Of a stretch of DNA of 64,000 bases, positions 33,519 to 43,072 are shown in pieces. Under the pieces are notes generated by a model that made no database searches, had not been told where the DNA came from, and saw only the letters and a list, made by a program, of their open reading frames with translations. Origin of the DNA: Saccharina japonica (taxonomy: Eukaryota; Sar; Phaeophyceae; Laminariales; Laminariaceae); NCBI GenBank assembly GCA_008828725.1, contig MEHQ01002823.1, positions 140,803 to 204,802 of the forward strand, written 5' to 3'. Numbering within the stretch: position 1 is the first letter of the stretch; each line of letters starts with the position of its first letter. A program made the translations under genes and the position numbers.

Positions 33519-34530
33519 ATGGCTTTGGTTGGCTGTTCTTTTTCACTGTGTGCCCGCGGACTGTCATTCTGGCAGCACTTCAGACAGAGGCTGCGTGCTC
33601 CATCTTGTTCCCACACCTACCGTGTGTTTTTGTACAGACAGCACTTCAGACAGTAGTTACGCTGTAGTCGGCAAATTCATTGGTAAAGAGTGGGAGGAGG
33701 GGGGGGTGTACTCATGTCGTGCACGGCCGTAGTCTATTACCATAGACCCTCGCATCCCTACAATGCCGGGACGGAGCACGTTGGGTTTTCACCAACCAGG
33801 CAGACATTGCTTGCACCAAGCGCGAAGCGCCGTGAGGTATTGGGCGAGTCGCATGGAGGGTGAGCTGCATCCTGCTAAGAACCGCCTCTGAGGCGGACTT
33901 GCATATGGACGACAGCTTCCAATGAGATTAATTTAATTTCTGGTGTGGCCACTTCCAGACACGTGAGTATCTTCGGAGCCTATTCAACTTTTTTTCGGAC
34001 GCATGTTTCATCTATGTAACTGCCTCGCGGATGCCTTACCATATTAACACTACGTGATACGACCATTCCCCTTGTGCGGAGCAAAGGTTCTCCACCCCGC
34101 ACAAATGATCTACTCGACCGCCAGCTTTGGTGACCGCCAAAAAAAAAAAAAAACGGCACCCTGGTTGTCTAGCTCACGCAGGAGTGGCGTGTTTTACAGC
34201 GTCGTTGCCAACCGACGCAACCCAACCTATAAATATATCATATATTATATTGGGGGGGGGAGTGGGAGGGGGGGGGGGGGGGCGATGCTGCTGTAGTCGA
34301 ATGGAGATTGCGGGCGTGTAGTTCAGTTTTGGACACGCATAACATGCTGTAGGGATTTTAGGTGTACCTCTTCGGGCTTGTGTATCCTTTCCTTGCTAAG
34401 TGTGCGTGTTCTTTACGATTCTCTGATGGCTCTAGCACTTTTGTGACCACGGGCTGTGATCTTGCTAGATTAGACTAAAGGGATTAGCAACTAAAACGAG
34501 TTTAATGTGAAGACAACAACAACAACATGC
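33519..34530 (+). mobile_element. W element copy 1, split by a Z insertion
   Basis: 33519-33697 and 34261-34530 together match 54186-54635. Starts at GATGGCTTTGGTTGGCTGTT, includes TTCAGACAGTAGTTACGCTG and GTAGTCGAATGGAGATTGCG, and ends TTTAATGTGAAGACAACAAC, the same terminal word as X elements. Confidence 0.8.
33698..34260 (-). mobile_element. Z element copy 5, 563 bp, longest, with 9-bp target duplication
   Basis: Flanked by AGTGGGAGG at 33689-33697 and again at 34261-34269; the copy of W at 54 kb has this word only once. On the minus strand the element ends GAGTACACCCCCCCT. Its other end has a C-run followed by AATATAATATATGATATA. It contains an A15 run (34139-34153). No open frame with a known domain. 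Confidence 0.8.
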
Positions 34531-35058
34531 ATTTACAGCAGTACGAGTACTGCTGTTGTACCGACAACGAGTGCGTCAAATACTATACTCTCAGGGCGTA
34601 CTCTCATGTACCAGGTACTACAGCAGCAGTGGGTCGTAGTGGTTATTATTGGTGGGAGCAGCCACCGGTCGGCACCTGTATGTGCAACTCGCGTTCTTGT
34701 ACCCTCGAGTTTTTCAGGAGATCGTGGGAAGGGAGGCGATGGCATGTCTATCGCAAAACAGGAATGACATTTCTACTGCAGATGCCCACGAGTAGTCTAC
34801 TCGTATAGGAATGATATATAGATGGTGATACAATTAACTTAGTCAAGACCTTTAACTAACTTAACTAATTCATTACCTCTAACTACATTTTGTTTCAACT
34901 GTTAAGGTATATAAGTAAAACAAAAATTGCTCGAGGACGACAAACACAGCAGTACTACAAGTAGTAGTAGTAGTACATCGTGTACGTATAGGTATACGTA
35001 CATACACCGCCGTACTGCTGTGTGTTCTGTTGTGAAACACTCCGGCATACCTGGTGTA
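34531..35058. other. Spacer, no gene seen
   Basis: Rich in GTA/CAG words, with a TAGTAGTAGTAGTA run near 34964. Confidence 0.4.
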
Positions 35059-35064
35059 ACATAT

Positions 35065-37441
35065 TCACACCCTGGACAATAGAATAGTCTAATGATCTAT
35101 TAATAGTTTCCTATTACAATTGATTGGCAATTGTGGTCGCCAATTCCAATTAATTGGAACGCACCGAGCTCTATGGTAGACAATTTCTATTAACAGACAC
35201 CCACCAGGCCCTGTTGTCCACCCAATTTATGCTAATATACACCCATCTACATTAATGGTTGAAGTAATTGCTATTATTAACAGTTACCAACGAAATCCCA
35301 TTGGTGAACTCATAGTCTATTGAAACTCGTATAACATCCCATTCTATTGTAACGCTAATGGACAATTGCAGAATATTTTCGGTGCCAATGGTGCTGGCAA
35401 TTCCATTTATAACTTATATTCTCCTAAATAAATTGTGCTGACAATTCTATTTAATTGACACCCCTCTAAATAAATTGTGCTGGCAATTCCAATCAATTGA
35501 CATCCTCCCAAATAAATTGTGCTGGCAATTCCATTTAATTGATATCCTCCCAAATAAATTGTGCTGGCAATTCCATTTAATTGGCGTAAATGGAATTGCA
35601 ATTGTGCTGGCAATTCCATTTAATTGACATCCTTCTAAACTAATAGCGCGGGCAATTCCATTTAATAGGCATCTTTCTAAATTATTGTCCTGGCAATTTC
35701 ATTTATTTGGCAGGCTTCGAAATAAATTGTCCAGACAATCAGACATTTCCATTTATTAATAGTAGACAATATTATGGTATGATAATAATAATAATATTAT
35801 GTTACCGGTCGATTGATTCCGGACGCTGTAATTGGAATTTGACACATCAATGTACGTATGCACGAGGAAGTTATTTCTTAAAGTTGCAAAGTCAAACGAT
35901 TCGTGAGGCTGTCTAGCGATTGGAATTGCCGGACCGGTTGATTCATGAAGCAGTCTATTAATTGGAATCGACCAGAGAACATATTTCGGAGGATGCCCTT
36001 TAGATTAAATATATCGGACAAAATGTTTGGCGGCCGATTAATCACTAGGAAAATGTTTTTACATTCCCTTTCTGCTTAAGCCTTGGACAGTAGGCATCGC
36101 AATAGACTACTGCGCCTACAATAGACCCACCGAAAAGTCTATTAAATGAAATTAGGCGGACAATTGATCCGTACCATATTGCCGCAATTGGAATTGCAAA
36201 GACAACAACATATTTAGTCCACCTGCTAATTGGAATTGCTTAGGCAATTGTTTTAGAGCTCTGTTAATTAACTGGAATTGTCTCCTGCAATTTTTTCGCT
36301 CCGGAGACTCCAATACTCTATTACTTCTTCAATAGGATATGGGACCTACCCACAATGGACTATTGCTTTTACAGTACATCTTCGGGAAGTCCATGTAGTA
36401 AATGGAATTGGTCGAGATACTGCTTTCGTGGTGCATCTATTAATAGGAATGGTTCGGCCAATAGGTTTGTGTCCTGGCCTTCCAATAGATATTGTTTCAG
36501 CAATTATTTTCTGGTCTTCTCTCACAATTGGAATGGTTCAATCAAACCGCTTCTGCTCTCACCTTCCAATTGGATTTTTTTCAATAATTTCGTTCTGTTC
36601 CTTTCTATGAATAGGAATGGTCGGATCCATAGGTTTCTGCCCTGACCTTCCAATTGAAATTGTTTCAACAACTAGTTTCAGGTCTTGCCTATCAATAGGA
36701 GTGGTTTGGTCAATAGGTTTCTGTGCTGACTTTCCAAATTAAATTGTTGGTTGGATCAATAGGCCTTGTCCTGACCTTCCAATTGTTAATTAGTGTTCGA
36801 AAAAAATTTCTGACCTCGACAATTTCAATTCATAGACCGTACTTGAAATCATGGTTGGACAGTTTCAATTGGTGGACAACACTCGAAACAAATTGGCTAT
36901 ACAAACCCGACTGATAGATCTCGCTCGAAATAATTTGACTGGGAAATCCCAATTAATAGAAATCACTCGAAATCATTTAGTTGGACAATTGCATTTAATA
37001 GATAGCATTTTAGATCAAGTGTCTCGGCAATTCCAATTAATAGCCAGCACCCAAATCAATTGTAGACACAATTCCAATTAGTAGGCAGCACCCAAAATCA
37101 GTTGCCCGGACAATTTCAATTAGTATCCTTCAATCGAAATCATTTGGTTGGGCAAATCCAACTAATAGACAGCATCCGAAATCAGTTGTAGCCAGAATAG
37201 AATATTGTAATAGGAATGGTCCAAATAATTGCGCAGGCAATTCCAAATAATTGACAGCACCCAAAATCAAATGTCTGAACAATTCCAATTGGTAGGCAGC
37301 ATCCAAAATTAGTTACCCGGACAATTGAAATTAATATACTTCAATCAAAATATTTGGTTGGGCAATTCCAATTAATAGACTACACCCAAAAATAATTATA
37401 GACACAATAGACTATTGAAATAGGAATTGTCCAGGGTGTGA
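35065..37441. mobile_element. 2,377-bp AT-rich TIR element built of degenerate tandem units
   Basis: Perfect 16-bp inverted ends TCACACCCTGGACAAT (35065-35080 and the complement at 37426-37441), with ACATAT directly repeated outside (35059-35064 and 37442-37447). The interior is made of related units. At 35440-35640 there are about four 43-bp units with AAATAAATTGTGCTGGCAAT. At 36370-36790 units of about 110 bp carry TCAATAGGTTTCTG and GACCTTCCAATTG. At 36950-37400 there are units with CAATTCCAATTAATAGACAG. No credible open frame. Confidence 0.85.
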
Positions 37442-37447
37442 ACATAT

Positions 37448-38755
37448 CATACACGCCAGGTAAAACAACAGCAGTGGTAAATGTATTTGGCGTTCTCAAA
37501 GTCTCCAGTACGTATATACGCGTAGCTTATACGCGTACAATGTGTTCAAAGATGTATTCAGTATTCAGGTGCAGTTTCGGCTCCCTCTTACTACCCGAGG
37601 ACATTTTCCGACGGCGGGCGACCACACAATATACATTTTTCAACAAGTTCTCAATTCATTAGACCCGATGCAAGTATATGATACCGTACCTGGTACGTAC
37701 TACTGCTGTATTTTTCTAGGGGACCAGCGGGGGGCACGTGATCCCACTGGGACCATCCGTGCTCTAGCTCCAACCTCACCACTTTGTAAAAGTGTTTTTT
37801 CTGAACGATCGTCGCCCGTCTCGGCAGAGACAGCCCCCGAAAAGCGGCACAAGGCACAACGGACACGAATTGCACACATATATGTGAGATTGGACTTTAC
37901 GACCATCGAGCACACACAGAAACTCATAGTGTACCAGGCATGTGCAATACACAATGTACCACAGGTACGTATGATATGATATGTATGGTACTGCTGCGTG
38001 TCTCTCTTTGGCGAAAAACATTACTGTAGTATCATACAACCCGTCGTGTCTGCCCCCCTTGTTATATACCGACCTGGTATTCATATATTTTTTCTTCCCA
38101 ATTATTATGTTCGCCCTTCTTTTCTCTCTCCCTCCTACTGATACTCGCATATAGTACTGAGTAAACAGCGCCACGCATCCGTCGCGGGGGGTGCACAAGG
38201 GAATGGGAAGGGAGGGGGCAACAGTCGTACAGAAACCGCGGTTGATGAAAGCAGGAGGGAGACAGCCGACAGGATAGCAAGGTACCAGGCTGACTAGTAA
38301 GTCCCGCCTAGACTACCCGTGCCGCGCACCTCTGTAGCTGCTTCGAACGCGGCTCTGTTGTGTTGTGTTTGTTTGTTTTTGTTTTTGTTTTTTTTTTTCC
38401 GTTTCGTTTCGTTTTCTTCAGTTTCGTTGTTACTCTCGTTCTTATCACTGTGATGAGGAAGAAGCACTACCTGGCTGGGTGGATGGCGAACTGGGTATTG
38501 TTTCCCTTGGTTATTTCTGGTGATCTTTTATTTTTTATTTTTTATTATTTTATGTTTTTGCTTGGTGTAACGCCTGTTGTAGCGGGCACGACAGCGATGC
38601 TACAATCCCTCGCATCATCCATTTGTTTTGGTTTATTTTTTATTTTTGCCGTGATCGCTTTTGCCTTTGTCTCTCCGCCCCCCCGAATTTTCCTAGGACT
38701 TTCTTTGGCTGCTTAGCTACGTACGTATACATTTTGTTTTTTGTTAGTTCCTCTT
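37448..38755. other. Intergenic with repeat pieces
   Basis: Contains a SINE-tail-like fragment (38088-38147, minus sense), a diverged Y piece (38160-38290) and a T-rich stretch (38360-38660) whose hydrophobic open frame I reject as a gene. Confidence 0.4.
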
Positions 38756-39060
38756 CTCTTTCCTGGACTCTCGTGTGAGGCACGAGGACGAAACGGAACT
38801 GAGTAGGAAGTGCCACGTATCCGTTGTATGGGTGGCGCCCAAGGGAATGGAGACAGAGGGTGGGGGGGTTCGTAGGGAAACCGCGGCGGACGAAAGCAGG
38901 AAAGAGACGGCAAACAGAGTAGGTACCAGTACCAGACCGACTAGCTGGTAGAACCTGCCTGTACTAAGGGCACAAACCTGCCTCAGCTGGCTGGAAGGTA
39001 CTTTTGGTGTGCTCTGGCTGCCTGTCTTTTCCTGTCGTTCTTAGTCTTGCTTTGTTGGCA
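38756..39060 (-). repeat. Y repeat copy 2
   Basis: Reverse complement of 26985-27260: CTTTCCTGGACTCTCGTGTG, GACTAGCTGGTAGAACCTGC, GCACAAACCTGCCTCAGCTG. It runs directly into the X element that follows. Confidence 0.65.
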
Positions 39061-39069
39061 CTGTTTTTT

Positions 39070-39405
39070 TTTAAGGTACCAAGTTCTGTGGTCACAAAAC
39101 TACGACACAGCAGAGATACTACGCTCAGTGCAGTAAGCAGAGCAGACAATGCAATGCCATATACGACAGGCAAGACCTACCCTGCTAGCAATCCAGGTGC
39201 ATGCAAGAGAAAAAGAGAAAAAAAGAAAAAAAAAAAAAAGCGAAAAGGAAAAATAATAGAAAGTAAACATACTGAAGCAAATCAACAATCAAGCAACCAA
39301 ACAAAAGCATGACAAAATGAAAAGAAAAAAAAAAAATGTCGTGCTTCTCCCAGATGAGATGCGACATCTAGTTAAAAGAAACCAAATGAAATGAAACAAA
39401 CGATG
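39070..39405 (+). mobile_element. X element copy 6, terminal module missing
   Basis: Begins at AAGGTACCAAGTTCTGTGGT and continues through GCAATCCAGGTGCATGCAAG to GTGCTTCTCCCAGATGAGAT. The conserved TTTAATGTGAAGA end is absent. Confidence 0.7.
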
Positions 39406-39420
39406 AAAGAATTACCGANC

Positions 39421-39690
39421 GTGAAAAATTATATTTCCGTCCCGTCCCGTCGTGGAAAAAAATTCCGTTGAATTTTACCGTCCCGTCCCGTCGTGAAAAT
39501 CTACCCCGTTGAAATTACCGTCCCGTCCCGTTGAGAAATTGTACACCAACCGTCCCGTCCCGTCCCGTCTGAAAAACCTGTTTGGTCGTCATTTTACCGT
39601 CCCGTCCCGTCCCGTCTTCATTTTTTTTCCCGCCAAACAAGTAAAAACAGTACCGTCCCGTCCCGTCTCGATTATCGAGTACCGTGATAA
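39421..39690. repeat. CCGTCCCGTC minisatellite
   Basis: ACCGTCCCGTCCCGTC blocks recur about eight times, separated by irregular A/T-rich linkers with GAAAAT or TTCCGTTGAA. An N sits at 39419 just before it. Confidence 0.85.
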
Positions 39691-39699
39691 GCCTTGATT

Positions 39700-39830
39700 A
39701 ATAGGCGCTCTCGACAGTCAGTTGGTGTCATTTAAAAATAAAAATCTCCATACATACGGAGACTCGAACCCCTGACACCAACCTTAGCATTCTTTGTGGT
39801 TACCTACTAGACCACCGGGGCGACCAGTAT
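39700..39830 (-). mobile_element. SINE copy S4, head region only
   Basis: Complement of GGTCGCCCCGGTGGTCTAGT and GGGGTTCGAGTCTCCGTATG (A and B boxes) plus TCAAATGACACC-like sequence. The body after GAGAGCGC is missing. Confidence 0.75.
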
Positions 39831-40134
39831 TTTAAAGTTTAACCCTTTTGGGACTTGAGACTTGAGAGGGGAAAGAAAGTTGACGGTAAAAAGTGACGGT
39901 TACAGCAAATAGTATTAATAGTAGTAACGGCCACTGCGTGATTGGGGGGGGGTGATATCATACAACGGTTGGTCCGAGTTATAAAACAGGAGTCGCCACT
40001 TCGCCACTACGCCACTACGGCACGGGCGCAACATGAACCTACGGTATATATGTACTATTAATAGTACTGCTGGGGCCTCACGCTGCTCGTGCTCGTATAA
40101 TGTTGATACAGCAAACGCCAGTTGTTGTTGTTGT

Positions 40135-40345
40135 TTTTCCATCTCATTTAATATCTTCGCCTTTCTATTCTCTCTCCCTTTTTAGTCGTGACTCAGATGC
40201 GGGGTCACCAAGTAGGCTCCTCTTCTCCCTCCCCACTACGCGTACGGTACGCGCCCTTGGGCTTTTTTATCGCGACAAGATTTCAGCACTTTCTTCCCTC
40301 GTCAACTCTCGTCGATTTGTGCTTACCCACGCTATGGTCCATCCG
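40135..40345 (-). mobile_element. SINE copy S5, head missing
   Basis: Complement of the body: CATCTCATTTAATATCTTCG, GTCGTGACTCAGATGCGGGG, CTTCCCTCGTCAACTCTCGT. It lies head-to-head with S6, forming an inverted pair about 65 bp apart. Confidence 0.75.
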
Positions 40346-40410
40346 GGACAGAGTATTCGCATTCACATTTTATATCATACTTACCGAGTATAACAAATAA
40401 AGTTGGACAT

Positions 40411-40775
40411 TTGCCCCGGTGGTCTAGCAGACAACCACGAAGATGCTACAGCAGTAGTAAGGTTGATGTCGAGGGTTCGAGTCTCCGTATGTACGGAGAT
40501 TTTTAATTCTCAAATGACACCAACTGCTGAGAGCGCGCATAGCGTGGATAGGCACAATTCGACGAGAGTCGACGAGGGAAGAAAGTGCTGAAATCTTCTC
40601 GCGATAGAAAGGCAAGGCACTGCCGTAGTGGGGAGGGAGAAGAGAGAAGAGCCTACTCAGTGACCCCGGAAGGATCTGAGTTACGACTAAAACGACTAAA
40701 GAGGAAGAGAGAAGAGGAGGGCGAAGATAGTAAATGGGAAGGAGAAAAATTAAAATAAAATAAAATGAAAATTGT
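40411..40775 (+). mobile_element. SINE copy S6, full length
   Basis: Head TTGCCCCGGTGGTCTAGCAG, B box GAGGGTTCGAGTCTCC, body TTCGACGAGAGTCGACGAGG to CCGGAAGGATCTGAGTTACG, ending in AAATTAAAATAAAATAAAAT. Confidence 0.85.
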
Positions 40776-41471
40776 ACACCAGTATTATGTAATAGTGATC
40801 GCAAAGACAAGACGAATCGATGCTGAGATTTTGAACGAAAACAAAACTCCACATTAATAACAAGTAATTATGCAACACTGCATCAAGCAAGTAAAAAAAC
40901 AGGAAGGGCCAAAATTGTCCAAAATCAGTCATTTTGGGACAAATATGAATTATCTAACCAAATTTCGTTTTCCAGAAAAATAGAAAAAGCCCTGCGCGTA
41001 TGGCTGAGAGCTGAGAGTCATCGTTTCCCGCCCTCTCAATAAAAATCCCACACCCAATAAATTGATGTAAACTTGAACAAAACGACCTCCGAGATAAGTA
41101 TTTTCGCCGATATCTCCGTCACTTTATCGAATGTATTTAAACCAGAAAAAAGGCAAGGCAAAAAATGTGACGAGCTATTAATAGCTAAAATACGCAGTCT
41201 AATTAATTGATGTGTGGCAACATTACAATCCACCCAAGCTTGGACCAGAAATTCATGGTTTTTTTTTTGCAAAAATCAGGCAAAATAATAACAATTAAAA
41301 AAAAAAATCGATGTGTTAATATCTCCTTATCTCTGCTATTATATCCACCCACGTCCGAGATAAGTGTTCCTTGGTGCTGGGGGGGTATTTGGGATATTTG
41401 GATATTTGAAACCGGACGGACTGCATGTGATCGTTGTTTTGGTCGCTATGTCGGGGTCCCAAAAAGGTACG
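40776..41471. other. Intergenic, no gene seen
   Basis: AT-rich with T9 and A10 runs near 41262 and 41298. GTCCGAGATAAGTGTTCC-like words occur at 41088 (complement) and 41353, suggesting a further inverted-repeat element of about 260 bp that I cannot delimit. Confidence 0.3.
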
Positions 41472-41554
41472 TACCACTCTGGGCGTAAATATAAGAACCG
41501 CTTGGTATTCATATTGATGTACAAATGGTCCTTATATTCCCGCCCAGATTGGTA
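41472..41554. mobile_element. 83-bp MITE, copy 1
   Basis: Inverted ends TACCACTCTGGGCGTAAATA and complement of TATTCCCGCCCAGATTGGTA, pairing over about 28 bases. A second 83-bp copy lies at 46518-46600. Confidence 0.75.
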
Positions 41555-41932
41555 TCCTTTTACTATTTACGTAATACTTATATATTTACCCGAGGAACAT
41601 GTGTATTGATGATTGATACAATACGGTAGTCATCGGGCACACGATCTCGATGCGATTTCACAAACGTGTCTAGAGAAAGCTCGCGGTAGATCTCCCCGCG
41701 TAGGCACAACCCTTATTTACAAATATTACTTGTTATTTGTTTAGTACATAGTATATACCAGATACCTGGTACCAGGTATATATGTATTTAGTGTCCGCAC
41801 AGCGATCTACTCTACTGCTACTGCTGTACGTAGTCTTTCCAACTTTCCAAGCACAGTGAACCCACAGGGCACCAACCGAGCAGGCCTCTCGTTAGGGCTA
41901 GGACTACAGTAGCTACGTAGGGCTATAGATGC

Positions 41933-42267
41933 CGGTCGCCCCGGTGGTCTAACTGGTAGCCACGAAGCCTGTAGGGCCGGATGTCGAGGGTTCGATTCTC
42001 CCCATGGAGGTTTTTATTCTCAAATGACACCGACTGTCGAGAGCGCATATTATAGCGTGGGTAAGCAAAATTCGACGAGAGTTGACGAGGGAAGAAAGTG
42101 CTGAAATCTGCTCGTGATAAAAATGCAAAGCAAGAACCGTAGTGGGGGAGGAGGGAGAGGAGCCTACTTTGTGACCCCGGATCTGAGTTGCGACTACAGT
42201 AGGGAGGGAGAAAGACGGAAGTGCGAAGATAATGAATGGGATGGGGGAAAAAAAAAAAAAAAAAAAA
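41933..42267 (+). mobile_element. SINE copy S7, full length with poly(A)
   Basis: A box TGGTCTAACTGG (41945-41956) and B box GGGTTCGATTC (41988-41998). The body is TTCGACGAGAGTTGACGAGG to CCCCGGATCTGAGTTGCGAC, ending in an A20 tract (42248-42267). This is the cleanest reference copy in the window. Confidence 0.9.
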
Positions 42268-42335
42268 TAGAGTTCCGGGTCGGGGTGGTGTGGTGGCCGC
42301 TTTTTAGCTGACTCCGAAAATATTAAAGGGCTTTA

Positions 42336-43072
42336 GCCAAAATCAGGTACACCTGGTCACTTTGGTGCCAAAAACAGGTACTACACTAAAACCAAGTACA
42401 AATCACACGCTAGGACACCTCTCATTGGCCAGCCTCACATCGTACCTGCTTTTGGCATAAAATGGTCAGGTACACCTGGATTTGTCTACTTTGTTTAGCT
42501 TTCAACTGATTTTGGCGAATTTTGAGCCAATCAGAGGCCATACGTACACTGTCTCCTATACGCCCGACACGAAGACATCACCACACTACGTACATACGAC
42601 CCGCCACAACGACTACAGAACGTATCATACGCGCGCATACAGCACAATGGACCTGTTGTAATATACCAGGTATTACTTACTGCTGCTTGCTGACACGGTA
42701 CGGAAAGCGAGCAGTTCAATAACTCGATGTTTTGTTCGTATGCTGTCAACGTGGCTACGACTATATACATACGTACCTGGTACAAGAATACGGAAACACA
42801 CGTCGTAGGAGTGAGTGTGATCACGAAATCAATGAAAGCATATGACAGATATTAATACCCGTACTGAAAATAACATACAACATTTATCAAGAGTTTGGAG
42901 GACACACACATTCGCTATCATTCTGCTGTTCAGGCGCAAATTAAAAATTATGTTTGATTATTTCTCACAGCCAAAAAGTTTTGAAAAACACCGTTCGTGG
43001 CGTGCGTTTTTTACTTGGTTTTAGTATATACCTGATTTTGGCTCAAATGGATCAGGTATACCTGATTTTGGC
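42336..43072. mobile_element. TIR element, about 737 bp
   Basis: The left end GCCAAAATCAGGTACACCTG is mirrored at the right end by the complement GCCAAAATCAGGTATACCTG. The same word recurs subterminally at both sides. No target duplication or transposase is evident. A related word occurs near 12370. Confidence 0.6.

Noticed and set aside
35407-35619. Minus-strand frame with a repeated GIASTIYLGG-like peptide
   Set aside because: Product of 43-bp noncoding tandem units whose length is not a multiple of three; the repetition breaks down outside 200 bp.
38360-38716. Plus-strand 118-residue hydrophobic frame resembling a membrane protein
   Set aside because: The DNA is T-rich low-complexity sequence, which yields Phe/Leu/Val runs by itself; no splice or context support.
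41933-42010. Possible true tRNA gene
   Set aside because: A and B boxes are good, but the acceptor ends do not pair and the same head recurs with a SINE body in other copies.
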